A DNA stretch of 64,000 bases from Ziziphus jujuba. Its lineage: Eukaryota > Streptophyta > Magnoliopsida > Rosales > Rhamnaceae. Position 1 is the stretch's first letter; the number at the start of each line of letters is the position of its first letter. This document shows positions 22,899-35,281 of the stretch, in pieces. The notes beneath the pieces were generated by a model. The model was not told the DNA's origin and did no database searches. It was given only the letters and a program-made list of their open reading frames with translations. The DNA lies in contig NC_083387.1 of assembly GCF_031755915.1 (NCBI RefSeq), forward strand, positions 24,802,501-24,866,500, in the 5' to 3' direction. The translations under genes were made by a program, and so were the position numbers.

Positions 22899-23705
22899 TG
22901 TACTAAGCCTAGCCCATTTGCCTATGTTAAGCACCTAAAAGTTTCAAGTGGGCTAATTGGGTCCAACATTAATCAAATGGGCTTGAGCCCACCACGAGTG
23001 GTGCTTTTTACGCAATTCAAATTTCTATCTACACATCCATCTTTGTAAAATTACTAAAATGCCTTTGGCGTTTTCTACTTTTTCCTTTTAAGTTTTGTAA
23101 ACCGCATTTTTCTGTTCTACTTAGGGTTTGATATTACCCCAACATCCAGCAACCATTGCAGGTAGAAAGATAGTTGGCAACCAGCCAGCCTGTAGGTGTA
23201 GGCTTGCCAGTAGACATCTAGAAACTTCCGGCGATGCTCCGGTGCAACTGATTGCAGATTTTCTTTCTTTTTTTTTTTATTTTTTTATTTTTTCATAATT
23301 CTTTTGGATGGATTTTAATTTCTTCCTCAAATATGGTAGCCAACTGACGGAGAGAAAAACATTGGCGGCCGGTGGTGTATTGTTAAGGTCATGGTTTAGG
23401 AAAGAACGAAAAAAAATTAAAAAGAAATAAAAAATAGAAAATATGTTAAGGGGTTTCTGGTAATTTTGAATAGAAAGAACGTGTAGCTAGAAAATCCGGT
23501 GGTGTGAAAAGTGTCTCTTTCTAGTTTTTGCTATAGTCCTCATCTTTTTGGTATGTGGTGTCGCTTTGGGAGAGCAAGAATATGGATTAAATGATTTGGG
23601 CTCTTTCTAATTTACAAGTCCAGGCTTGTCTAGCCCATTTACCTAAACTATGGACCTTAAAATCCCAAATTGGCTAGGTCCAACTTTAACCAAATGGACT
23701 GGAGG
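22899..23705. repeat. Pair of diverged direct repeats around about 0.7 kb
   Basis: The block at 22909-22987 (TAGCCCATTTGCCTA ... GGTCCAACATTAATCAAATGG) recurs at 23631-23702 (TAGCCCATTTACCTA ... GGTCCAACTTTAACCAAATGG). The two are in the same orientation with similar spacing. They could be LTRs of a small decayed element or a local duplication. No primer site or target duplication is visible. Confidence 0.4.
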
Positions 23706-24436
23706 CTCTTTCGCTTAGATATTCTGCAACTTTTATCTTTTTATTTTATTTTATTTTTATATTTTTAATAAAATAGTGGAGGTGAGCGATTGGATCTGGT
23801 TCTTTTTTCTTTTTTATTTTTTTGGGAAGAAAAAGTAACTTAGAACTTTAATCTTAATTTTTTTTTTTCAATCTTATAAATTTCAAATATAAGATACGAA
23901 TATAATATAATTAGGTAGCTTATAGAATAGCCTTTCGAGAAGATTAAACATGATCCATTATAAAAAATAAAAATTAATAAAAATTAAAAAAAAAAAAAAA
24001 AAAAAGCAAAAAGGGAAAATTTCGTTGCCCACTTTGAGGTTGGCTAAAAGTCATCAAGTTCTTCAAGATTTCAAAATTCATCAATTACCATTCCAACATT
24101 TACAAAATTTTAATCTTTGTCTTATAGAAAGTCTTTTTTGTCCTTGTATATATAAAATAAATATTACATTAATTCTTTATCCTTTTTTAATTGTGTTTTA
24201 CAAAATGAAGTAAAGTAACACATATTAAATACAAACCAATGTAAACATCAATAATTCCATTTGTCATTAAACGAAAAATAGACTTTTTATAAGTTAATAT
24301 AGTAAAAAATAATGAAAAATGTTCCAACGTAGGTTAAATTTTGGGGTGGAAAGAATGAATTTTGAACTATTAGGGGGCTTGACAATTTTTTTTTTTTAAA
24401 CCTTGATTGGATCAAGAAACTTTCCACCCCAAAAAC

Positions 24437-24439
<3 letters not shown>

Positions 24440-24479
<40 letters not shown>
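24440..24479. repeat. (GA)n microsatellite
   Basis: About 20 uninterrupted GA units. Confidence 0.95.
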
Positions 24480-24482
<3 letters not shown>

Positions 24483-25159
24483 AGATGTAAAGGTATAATA
24501 GAGAACATAAATTATAAATTAAAGATTTTTTTAAAGCTCTTTCTTTGTTTGTCATAATCAACATTTTCCCCATATAGATAATCTCACCGAGTTACAAGTT
24601 AAAAATAAATAAATAAAAAATAAAAATTTACCATATAAATGTACGCTAATGAGTTCATTATTTATAACCATTAGATTCTATAAAATTATGAGACAAAATC
24701 CAATATATATAGAATATGATAGTCATGATGAGTTTTATTTTTGAAAGTAAGATGCACCTTCTTAAAATCTCATTGAAAAACTATAAATACATATTAAATT
24801 GGAAACAACTGGAAACTATTTAAATTTTGTGTTTATATATTTTTCTCTTTTTTTCTTCTTCAAAAGCTTAGAAGAATGGTTTATATATTAAATTTTGTGC
24901 TTATAAGCTTACAGTGTTTCACCAATTCTTAATCATGAATTCCCTAAATCAAAATAGATTTCATAATTCTCAGCTATACAAAAACTATTAGTTATTAGTT
25001 ATGTTCCATTGAAAATATATACCAAACATAAGGAGGAAACCATGTGAAGTGGGAAATGAAAAGATTGACATCTGAATTAATTATTATCCAAGCGCAAGTG
25101 ACAATTTTTAGCATGCCATATCATTAGATATCGAAAAGACAAAAAATATTCTCCGAACT

Positions 25160-25202
<43 letters not shown>

Positions 25203-25243
25203 ATAATGTAGGCAATATCGTAGAGGAAATTAAGAAGAAAAAC

Positions 25244-25439
25244 CTGGTTGATGTTTTGACAAGATATTTTCCTGAAGATTTTAGATGTGAGGCACCGTTC
25301 TGAATTGCTTACAGTTATGGCCTCAGAAATTCTCTTAAGCAAACTCTCCCACATGTTATGTCAGGACTCTGGTTCACAGTTTGAATTAGAATGTATGTCA
25401 CGGCACCATTCCCTACCTTTCCACCACTATCATTATTGC
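25244..25439 (-). pseudogene. Metacaspase MC-D exon 3 (frameshifted)
   Basis: After an acceptor ATGCAG at 25440 the minus strand encodes NGAVTYILIQTVNQSPDIT in one frame, then continues one base out of register as WESLLKRISEAI and ends SCQNINQ before a GTTTTT donor. These match the p10 helix region of MC-B (GAMTYSFIQAVQ, LTYGRLLNAM) and MC-F (GAMTFILCQALKQNPDITYG). The frameshift near 25350 kills the exon. It is the nearest matching exon downstream of the MC-D exon 2 pieces at 33-34 kb and lies on the same strand, so I assign it to MC-D. It could instead be a separate fragment. Confidence 0.7.
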
Positions 25440-25582
25440 CTGCATTTTATTTTAATATATAACCCTGTCATTATTGCCTGAATATCATGCATGTATATAT
25501 GTATAAAATTTTTCTATTTGGGCGTGGAAGCCTATTATAGCATTTCTGAATATATATATATATATATATATAAATTTTTTTT

Positions 25583-25700
25583 AGAAGGGGCGACAACAAA
25601 CTTTCGGCCCCAAGAATTGGTCATTTATGAGGAAGATGAAACTCTCATCGCCAAGAGTTTGCCTATAGCCCACAAAAAACTGAGCGACATCATCCACTGA
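25583..25700 (+). other. Exon-like open stretch, unrecognised
   Basis: Following a poly-T acceptor-like TTTTTTTTAG, the plus strand reads ATTNFRPQELVIYEEDETLI and then AKSLPIAHKKLSDIIH before a stop. Its composition is protein-like and unlike the AT repeats around it, but I recognise no family and see no start or partner exon. It lies inside the presumed MC-D intron. Confidence 0.25.
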
Positions 25701-25949
25701 ATTTTTTCTTTTCTTTCATTTTTTTGGGCTGGAAACTCTGTAGTTGGATTGTATATGTACATATATATCCATATATCTATATAATATATATAAAAAAAAA
25801 TCGTATGTGACACATATCAGTATGCTATTTTTTTAAATTCCTTCCTAAAGCATATTTTTATTTTTATTTTATTTATTATTTATTTATTTATTATCTTATC
25901 TTTTTATGGTTATAACCTAATATGTATCAAATGATATATGGTAATAATT

Positions 25950-27655
25950 TTGAAATAAATTTAAAATAAATAAAATATCTAATTTTATTTTATTTACCAA
26001 ATATGTATATATATAGTTTTTTTTAATTAAATATATTTTAAATATTTTTACATTTATAAATATGGTTACATGGAAACTAATAAATATATTTTTTTATTTG
26101 GATATAAAAACATAATATCATAAATAATAATTGTTAAACATAGCAAATAAGATTTATTTTCAAAACAAATTATTTGATCGTATTTTATTACTAATTAATA
26201 TATATTTTTATTATTATATTAGACAGACGATTTAGGAAGACCATATTTTAATCAAATATATTAGAGCCAATGGAGAAAATCATAGAGATCATTACCCAAG
26301 AATGCATCTCTTATCCTTTTAAATTATATATTATTATCATTATTATTATATTATAAAATATTATATTATATTATATTATATAATTTAAAAATGGTATATT
26401 GTTATAATATTTATTGCATTCAATAACTACATATGGTAATAATTTTGAAATAAACTTAAAATAAATAAAATATTTGATTTTAGTTTATTTACTAAGTCAA
26501 ATATATTTGGCTATAAATAAGTCAAATAGATTTCAATTATAAGATTGGTCTCCTTATTTGATATTCTTAAATATATGTAAACATAAATAAATTAGTAATG
26601 GAATTGATCTCTTTATTTGGTAAAAAAATGAATATAATAAATGATTTTCTTATTATTACTAAATATATTTTTTGTAAAATTTCTATATACTAATACATAT
26701 TCATATATGTATATTAATAAATGGAATTATATTATAAAATAATAAAATTAAAATAGAATAACTAATAATGATATCGATTATCTTACTAAAAAATTTAAGG
26801 TAAATATTGTATTTTTTAAATATTTTCCAAAGAAGTTTAAAATGACATATATATATATATATTTATGTTAACAAAGGAAACAAATGCTTAAAATGACCTA
26901 AATATATTTTTTGTAAAATTTCCATATGTAATACATATTCATATATGTATATTAATAAATTGAATTATATTATAAAATAATAAAATTAAAATAGAATAAC
27001 TAATAATGATATTGGTCTCCTTATTAATAAATGGAATTGCATTATAAAATAATAAATTAAAATAGAGTAACTAATAATGATATTGATCTCCTTACTAAGA
27101 AATTTAAGGTAAATAATATATTTTTAAAATATTTTCCAAAAAAGTTTAAAATGACATATATATATGTTAACAAAGGAAACAAATGCTTAAAATGACTTAT
27201 ATATATATATATATATATATTTATATAAATTTCTTTTTAAAAGATAATCTTAAGATTATGATAGTATATATGTATGGTAAATAATATTTGAATTTATTTG
27301 CAAGGAATTAAATAATATATTTGAATTACATTTGAATTTCAATTTGAATTCCATATATAGAAAATATTTATAATAATAAATAAATTAATAATGAGATTAC
27401 GCTCCTTATTTAGTTTCTTTTCTAAATTTTAAAAGATAAAAAAAAATCTATGTAATAAACGATTTTATTATATGGATATATAATAAATATAATTTAATTA
27501 TAAAATAATAAAATTAAAATACAGTAATTAGTAATGAGATTTATTTTTCTAAAATATTTATTATGAATAATGCATTTGTTTTAATATTTTCTGAAAACTT
27601 TTTAAGATATGCTTATATATATATATATATATAGATATGTATATGTTAACAAAAG

Positions 27656-27695
<40 letters not shown>

Positions 27696-29300
27696 TTACG
27701 ATGTACTTATATATATATATATATATAGATATTTTAAACTATGATAATATATATATGGTCAATAATAAATGGAATTTTATTATAAAATAATAAGATCAAA
27801 ATACGGTAACAAATAATAAAATTTATTTTTTTAATCAAAAACTTTATTGTAAATAATGTATTTTTTAATATATTCCAAAAAATGTTTAAGATATATATAT
27901 ATATATATACACACCTTAATAAAGGAAACAAATATTTAAAAAGACTTTTATATTTATATATATATATATATATATTAAGTTGGATTTAAAAGATATTCTT
28001 AGAATTATGATAATATATATGTATATATATATATATATATGGTAATTCATCAAATATTAACTATCATGTATATTTTATTTTGTCAATGATAATTCATCAA
28101 AATATTCTCCTCATTATGATAATACATATATGTATAGTCAACTATTATGTATATTATGATAATATATTTATATACGGTCAAATATAATGTAGATTATGAT
28201 AATATATATATGTGAGCCAAATTTTCATTTTTAATTATTAGGCTATCAAAACATTCTCTTCATTTATACGTGTATTCAAATTTATGAATACATAAATTTT
28301 ATATACTTATATGAAAACATTAGAAAAAAGATTTTATTATATATATTTTTATTAGTTCATTTTGTTTATTTTATTACAAAATAAAAATATTTTATATACA
28401 ATAATTAATAATGAAATTAATTTCCTTCTTTTATTATATAATAAAAGATATTCTTTTTATTTTACAATAAAAAGAATAGATATGGTATATATACACCTTT
28501 TTTTAGATCTAAATTATTGCTAATTGAGTTATAATAATAATAAATATAATTAAATTATATTATAAGGATTTAACATAGAAAAATTAATTATTTGTAAAAA
28601 ATTAAAAAATACATTTGAATTCAATAGATAGAAAATATTATATAAATATATTTGAATTTGAATTAAATTATATAAATACATTTGAATTTAAATTTAAATT
28701 TTATAGATGAAAAAAATTAAATATGTAAATATTTTATAATTTAAATTCCATAAATATTTATCTTATAAGGTAAAAACATTTTTATAGAATAAATAATAAT
28801 AATAATAATAATAATAAGTAAATAAATAAATAAATTACATTATTAGTATTTAATATATGGAAATTAATAATTTTCAAGAAATTAAAAAATACATTTGAAT
28901 TTGAATTCTATAGATGAAAAACGTTAAATTTAAATTAAATTATATAAATGCATTTGAATTTGAATTTAAATTCCACATATAAACAAATTGGCTAGGAAAA
29001 TTTCATAAATGAAAAAAATTAGATAGGTAAACATTTCTGAATTTAAATTATATAATTGAATAATATTATATATAACTGTCAAATTTATAGTTATTAATAA
29101 ATTTTTATAGTATAGATTGAAAAAAAAAGAAAGATCCAAATATACTTACTAATAATAAAACTTTTAAGTAGATTTTCAAACATAATTAATTATTATAAAT
29201 TGATTTTCAAATATAATTAATTATTATAGATTATTATTAAAATCTATGTACTATGCTTATACGTACCGTGTATCGTACGGGAATGAATGCTAGTATATAT
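25950..29300. repeat. AT-rich array of diverged tandem units in MC-D intron
   Basis: The sequence is almost entirely A and T. A block containing ACTAATAATGATAT, ATTTAAGGTAAAT, TATTTTCCAAA and TTTAAAATGACATATATA recurs near 26755, 27066, 27520 and 27801. A second block (AAATTAAAAAATACATTTGAATT ... ATAGATGAAAAA) recurs near 28595 and 28870. Unit spacing is roughly 280-450 bp with TA microsatellites between units. It looks like an old satellite-like expansion. No gene is present. Confidence 0.65.
27655..27697. repeat. (TA)n(TG)n microsatellite
   Basis: A TA run passes directly into about 10 TG units; it is one of many TA runs in this array. Confidence 0.9.
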
Positions 29301-30071
29301 ATATATATATATATCGCGATTGATATAATATATAGTTGATCTCCTTTTAGTTGCAATTAACCTAATAATACTATAATAAATATCTATTAAATCAATCATT
29401 CAGATTTAGTTTTCAAAAATAGACTCATCCAATTAAATAAGCCCAACCAAATCAAATGCTTATGATAAGCGACGTTAGTACCTTAGTATAATATAATTAT
29501 ATTGGCCTAGTAAAAAGTTTATAATATTATAACAAATTTTAATCTCAGATCGATCAGCTAATATACATGTATTCAATCAGAATTGTTAAAGTTCTTGGAT
29601 GGGCTGGATCTATCTTTTAGGTGAGTAACATGTTCATTTTTTGATTTTTCTAGCTAATTAGATGTAATTTATTTATTTTAAATATTTGTTAATGTTAGCC
29701 AATAATATTTAGAATTTATTAAGCAAACCTATAAATTAAGAGCAAAAGAAAAAAAAATAAAAATACCAAATTGAACACAATTTGTAACAAGCTGTAGTAA
29801 AAATACACATAATTAAACAAATTTGACTAAATTGACTAAGTTTGACCAAATGAACAATATGTGGGTTCAAGTTGGCTTTTTTGATAGCCAATATTTTTTG
29901 TTTGACTGAGGTACCATTGTGTAGATCTCGTCGATACGAGTTCATAGACTGGTGGCACGTCAAATTTTAAATTACGGATAAAAAATTATGGTTCTAAGAA
30001 GTTTTAAGCATAAGTTTTATATCAGTATCCAAATCAGTCCCCAGTTTTTATCTGTTAGTGACCTTAGGCTC

Positions 30072-30079
30072 TATATAAG
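30072..30079 (+). promoter_or_regulatory. TATA box of solo LTR F
   Basis: TATATAAG in the context GGCTCTATATAAGCC, conserved at the same place in LTR D (43566-43573) and LTR E (50494-50501). It is followed by the GC-richer leader, as expected for a U3/R promoter. Confidence 0.55.
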
Positions 30080-31589
30080 CCTCGGTAAGTGTGCCAAATA
30101 GGAAGCAAAGCCCAAAATACCCATTTCATCTCCAAAACCCGAGATATTCTCCCCCCAAACCCGTGGGTTCGAACTGGATCGTTTCGATCAGTTTACCTTC
30201 CAACCAGGTCACCGTCGTTTTACCCATTTCCGGCTAGCCACCACTTACATGTGCCATCCAAGTAGAAAGGCCACTTAAAGGTAAGCTCAACGTGAAATTT
30301 CAAGGCGACCAGCTGCTGGATGCGCCCAGATCGGGTTGGCGAAGTGCGCTGCGGCCGGTGAGGTGGGTCGCCAAATTTTCTCAATTTTTGGCCATTTCAG
30401 CCCAATCTTCACACCTTTTCCACTATTTTTGACCCCTCTAAACTCATTCCCATGGTTATTTATCCCAGATTCCTCACTGTTTGGGAGATACGACAACTTG
30501 AAGTTTGGCTGAAGCTTCAATCGAGTCTTCTGGCCACCGGAGGAAACTTTGGAGCAAAATGAGCATACCAGTGGGTTCCTTGTCTCTTGGGCTTTCCATC
30601 AAAATAAAGTTTGTGAATTTTGGAGGTCGTTTGATAATTTTTCCATTTTTGGGTCAATTAGTTAATTTTCGGATAAGTTGGGACTGTGTTTAGACAAAAT
30701 TGGTCAAATTGGTTAAAATTGGAGTTGGATTAGTGAAATTGGATATTATTAAGACCCATTAGGTGGTTCAATTTTAAAAGTTTAGGCTTCAAGTGAAAAT
30801 CCCCAATTTTGAGTACTGGATCCTAAGGGTACGCGGTATAATTGGACTGTTCAGTGTCCAATTTATGTAATTTTATAGCACCATAAATTATTTTAAAATA
30901 TTTGGGTCATACAAGTGTCTTTGATTTAGTTATTTGGAACCTGAGGAATATTTTATTATATTATAGGCACTCGAGTTGAGCCTCGAGGTGATCCTACAAA
31001 GGAGCAGGAGTGAGCATCTGCAGTAATGTGAGTGGTTATACCATTTTTAAATGTTTTGGGTATATAGTATAATATATATATGGTTTAAATATTTTACGTA
31101 TATACTATTTGATTGAAATGTTGTTTTGTGTATATATAAATATTTGCTTTCATATATATATATATGTTATCATTTTATATGACTTTTGATAATATTTTAA
31201 GTGATTTTCAATTTTAATGGGTCCATAAATGGGCTTGTAGTATTAAATATCTTGGTAATTAAATTGAGGTTTTAAATCATTCAGAAACTATTTGGTTTGA
31301 GAAAGCAGATTGAAAATGAAAATTCAGAAACTATGTGTTTAAAATTGGTTTATAGTGAATATATTTTACTGTGGTATTTCTAGTTTTCGTACGAAATGAT
31401 GATTAAGATTTTTGAAATATTTAAATAAGTAGTGGAAGTTTAAATGTTAAATTACGATTTATAATACAGTATCGTTTTGAAAAGTATAGTTACAATCTTA
31501 CAAGATTGTTTTAAGGATACTGTGTTGGTTATTTTTAAATTGATGTACCATCTAATGCCAATATCTTTGATCAGTATTATATTATATTA

Positions 31590-31890
31590 TATTACAGCAT
31601 GCTGGGTTTTTGCCATGGTATCATGAGGTTGGGCTCAGCTCACAGGATATTATTGCTACGCTACCGTGAGGTTGGGCTCAGCTCACAGGATATTATTGTC
31701 ATAGATCGTGAGATTGGGTTTATCCCATAGGTTATTATTGTCACCGTACCGTGAGATTGGGCTCTGTCCATAGGATATTATTGCTAAGGACTGTGAGGTT
31801 GGGTACGTTCCGACGGTTTATTATTTCCACGATGCCTTTCGGATATTGAGGATCGTGAGATGGGGGGTATCCCACGGTTTACAGTTTGGC
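31590..31890 (+). repeat. Minisatellite within LTR F
   Basis: About five units of roughly 50-60 bp, each with the core CCGTGAGGTTGGG (or GTGAGATTGGG) followed by TATTATTG and a short C-rich spacer. The same array occurs in LTR D and LTR E with different unit variants. Confidence 0.8.
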
Positions 31891-32692
31891 ACATCAAATG
31901 GTACATTGTATACGTTCTGAGTACATGATTGATTTTCAAATATTGTGATTATTACTGTATTTTCATAAATATTCTGTGGAACTATATTCATTATATATTA
32001 TGCTCAATATTTATATCTTAATTAAGACATTTTATAATATTACAATGATCATTCATTTATACTTTTGAATATTGATTTTGATGATATTAAATTGGGGTAC
32101 AAGTTTGGATTTGTGAAATGATTTTTAAACGGGGAACTTTTCAAATGAGTGGAAGGAGAGATCTTGAGGGAAAGATTTTTCAAAAATAGATTATTATTTT
32201 TCTATTATACTATACTACTCACTGATATTTTTTTATTTCACGTTTTATTTGTTTTAAATTCATTCCCCTAGGCCTAGGCAGCTAGTAGCAGTCTACCTCG
32301 CACACAGCTTCTTGCTTATTTCCTTCTACGACAGCAGTCGTATTTATCATTTCTTTATCTATTGTTATCTTTTGGACTTATTTATTACTTATTTATACTC
32401 CTAGACTTCGTTGATATTTTTAGAATGCTCTGATTTTAAATATGGGACTTAGTAGAGACTATGGTACTTATGTGTGTAATTATGGCATGTAGTACAATGG
32501 GCCGGTTGTGAACTTTACACTGTTATGGATTTATATATATATATATTGAGGTATTATTGTTATCGTTTGTGTTCGTTGTCCATGTTTTAAGGTGAGGTTC
32601 CATTGGATATTCTTTAAGAATTGTCCCGTGAAACTTCACTAGGTGGGATCACCCAGGAGGTTCTAGGAGGATTTCCAGGATGGGTCCTATCA

Positions 32693-32995
32693 GAATTGTT
32701 GTTTTTGTTTTTGATCTTTTTTTTTCCCCTTCAAATATTTATATTATTTTTGCTAATATTTAAAATTTTAATTATTTGAAGTGCTTAATAATTTTAGTTT
32801 CGCTGATACCTATAAAAAAAATTAAAAATAAACAAATTATATACAATTATATATATATATATATATATAACACTAACACATTATAAAACGACACCTAATT
32901 AAATTTGAGATGTTAAAATTTCAGAGCTCTTCAATATAATATTACCAAGTCCAGCTGTTAGAAAACTATATATGCATACAAGTCATTGACCTTAC
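32693..32995. other. AT-rich intron sequence of MC-D
   Basis: The 3' flank of LTR F, with a TA run near 32850. No coding signal up to the exon 2b donor. Confidence 0.6.
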
Positions 32996-33117
32996 AGAGG
33001 TATCAGCAGCGATCTTATCAACATCACGTGCACTAAGACAGATGGCCAAACCACCACTGGTACATTCTGAATTCCATGATGGAGAATTGTTGTAGGTCCA
33101 CGTGCGGCGGAAAGCCT
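32996..33117 (-). pseudogene. Metacaspase MC-D exon 2b (p10 start)
   Basis: The minus strand encodes FRRTWTYNNSPSWNSECTS, then GGLAICLSARDVDKIAADTS, ending at a GTAAGG donor. It aligns with MC-B from VWEDHRSP to GGLAVCISACDDHQTSADT. The second conserved cysteine (SAC) is Arg here (SAR). In MC-B this is continuous with the catalytic-cysteine region; here about 590 bp of AT-rich DNA (33118-33710) separates them. That is either a lineage intron or an insertion. Confidence 0.75.
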
Positions 33118-33710
33118 CAGCCAAGACTATTTTTAAATTCTCGTTATATACATGGTGGGAAAATTATCTCCCACATAAAGAGGATAATTATTTGCAATGA
33201 TTAAATTGTATAAATTATTTATACAGATTAGTTATTATTTACCATGTAGTAAATGATTTGGCCTACCACTATATGTACGGTAGACAACTTCATTCATAAT
33301 AGTGAATCTGTATATATATATATATATATGTATGCAACTACATGAAATGACACCATTCATTTTACTTATATCTAGGAGGCTATACCATTTTCCAAAAAAT
33401 TAAACTCATGGGGATATACAACACGTTTTAGTTTAGGTCCAAGCTAATTATTAATGAATGAACGATATTCCAAATAATTAGATGTTTTGTCCACTTCAAC
33501 TTCCGCTTATTATTCTAGCTTTAGTTAAGTGACCTAGAGTCGATATAGGTATGTGTTAAAACGGAGCTTCATGATTGGAATGTTCTATAGTTTTCTTGTT
33601 TATGTGACAATGCAAGTGTCTGAAACTGCGCATGTCGTGCGAAACAAAAGATTTTCAATAATTAAAACTGAATGAAAGGAAAATTTAAAGTGGAAGAATA
33701 GAGTGCTGAC
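33118..33710. other. AT-rich sequence splitting MC-D exon 2
   Basis: Contains a TA run near 33312-33328 and no coding signal. It sits where MC-B has uninterrupted exon, so it is an intron specific to this copy or an insertion. No transposon ends are visible. Confidence 0.5.
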
Positions 33711-34038
33711 TTGTGATGGTCGTAGACATGGACAAGATCGAGAATAGTTCCACTTTGACGAGCATCGAAAATGGCATGGAGGGTGACACCCTTCTTGAGG
33801 GGCTTAACAATGTCGGTAATTATATCGGTGTCAAGGATCATTCCTTCCAGCAAAAAATCAACGGGACAAATAGTTTCATCGAATCCATCCCTTTCATCAT
33901 CTTTGAAATCACGCTGCCTTAAGCCATGTCATGAGAAGTAGAAGACCAGTAAATCTCCAGCTTTACACCCATCCATCAGCCATTTAAGGGAGTTTTTTAT
34001 GTTTTGCTTTGTTGGTATAAACTCCCCTTGCTCATATT
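33711..34038 (-). pseudogene. Metacaspase MC-D exon 2a (p20 catalytic region, dead)
   Basis: The minus strand aligns with MC-B from EYENDPLRIPTKQN to LDLP. It reads IPTKQNIKNSLKWLMDGCKA, then LLVFYFS, a TGA stop (33929-33931) exactly where the Gly of GHG should be, then HGLRQRDFKDDERDGFDETI, and LEGMILDTDIITDIVKPLKK. The catalytic motif DACHSG reads DARQSG; the cysteine codon has become CGT, Arg (33758-33760). The 3' splice site before the exon is CG instead of AG. Each of these lesions alone would stop protease activity. Confidence 0.88.
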
Positions 34039-34433
34039 CGGCACATAATATATATATTTTGCTTTTCATTATTAAAATTTCACAAGCTATTATAAACCAA
34101 ACAAAATCAACCTATATATTATTACCCAAAAAAAAGTAAATAAAAAAGGAAAAAAAAAAATAACAACCTATACACATATATACACCCACACCACAGACAC
34201 ACATGGTGACATAATCTTATTAAAAGAATATGACATTAAAGCAACGTTAATTATTCTTTACTTTAATTTGCTGTGGGAAGAATTCAATTCCCCTTAACCT
34301 TAAGAGAATCTTAATGAAATAATCTTTTTGCAAAGCATATATCTTTTTCCACATTATTCTTGCTTGTATCTATCTTTTCTATGTATCTTAAAACCCATTT
34401 GTACTATCTTTGTCCCTATACAAATATGGTCCT

Positions 34434-34531
34434 GAAGACCAGCGAATCTCCAGCTTCACACCCATCCACCAGCCACTTTAAGGAGCTTTTTATGTTTTGC
34501 TTTGTTGGAGTAAACTCCCCTTTCCCGTATT
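34434..34531 (-). pseudogene. Duplicated 5' part of MC-D exon 2
   Basis: This is a second copy of the first 98 bp of exon 2. It encodes EYGKGEFTPTKQNIKSSLKW, then LVDGCEAGDSLVF, after an intact acceptor TTTTCAG. It stops abruptly after LVF, with no GHG. It is about 87% identical by eye to 33941-34038. It keeps the AG that the longer copy has lost and is closer to consensus (VDGCEAGDSL). Confidence 0.8.
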
Positions 34532-34638
34532 CTGAAAATTTTTTTGGTCTTGGTTATTTCACGAAGTTAGAATTTTTCTAGCGAACAAAATCAAGCTACG
34601 CATAAATGTATAACAATTCTAACTCTTGTAAACAGTGC

Positions 34639-34671
<33 letters not shown>

Positions 34672-35281
34672 CTCCCGGCGCGTCACCCTTCTATTTTTTC
34701 TTTTTTCTTTTTTCTTTTTATGTGAAATGCATGGATTTTGCGGGTGACCATGAAATGAATATGGTACTCCCAAGAGACAAACATGTTCGACCAAAGTTTG
34801 TTCTAAATGACGAGTAGAGTTTTTGGTCCTTTAACACCCCCATTTTCCCCCTTTCCTATCAAATGAAATTGGGGAAAATTTGGTTTAGGCTGTTCCAGGA
34901 TAAAATTTGCTCCCCCACGGCCAAAACCTTTCTTGCAAATTACTTATTTATTTATTTATTTTTTGTTTTTTTGCTAATAAAAATAGGTTGTGGGTAGAGG
35001 TTCGCGTACTCCTACGACCCTGAGCAGCAGACCCGTTGACCCAGCCAATCTGTGTACATCTTAAGCAAGTTCCATGTATATGACTGTGTCTCCAATTTAG
35101 GTAATGGTGAGACTCCAACCTTTGCCTTTTTGGTCGAAGCCAAAACTATTTACCAATCTATCTATTTTCCTGAATAACCTTTCTAGCAATCTGAAAAAGG
35201 GTGCTTGCAGAACAGTCATGTAATAGCATAAAATCAAAATAAAACTTGGATTAAAAAAAAAAAAAAAAGCAAATGTGAGAG
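34532..35281. other. MC-D intron 1, left part
   Basis: Non-coding. Includes a 26-base C homopolymer at 34647-34672, then mixed sequence with no recognisable feature up to the GAGAG target copy of the copia element (35277-35281). Confidence 0.6.
34647..34672. repeat. C26 homopolymer
   Basis: Twenty-six consecutive C residues in otherwise AT-rich DNA, bordered by CCT and TCCC. The length may not be exact in the assembly. Confidence 0.9.

Larger units (their letters stand above)
21966..25243. other. Spacer upstream of MC-B
   Basis: AT-rich, without a supported gene. It contains TA runs (22670-22688, 22852-22872), a (GA)n run at 24440-24479 and a pair of diverged direct repeats near 22900 and 23615. 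Exon 4 of MC-D would be expected here but I could not find it. Confidence 0.5.
29783..32692 (+). mobile_element. Solo LTR F (family 2)
   Basis: The 2910 bp element starts TGTAACA and ends GGGTCCTATCA. Flanks CAATT (29778-29782) and GAATT (32693-32697) are a target duplication with one mismatch. It aligns end to end with the copies at 43295 and 50194: the TTTGACCAA...GAACAATAT start, a TATATAAG promoter box at 30072-30079, the ACCCGAGA leader, a minisatellite at 31590-31890 and the TCACTGA...TTTCTTTATC 3' part. It has no internal coding domain. Its first 40 bases are more diverged than in the other two copies, so it is probably the oldest. It lies in the MC-D intron between exons 2 and 3. Confidence 0.82.

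Noticed and set aside
29783..32692. Tandem repeats in the LTRs considered as a CRISPR-like array
   Set aside because: Units are contiguous and degenerate without unique spacers, the host is a plant, and the array sits inside an LTR.
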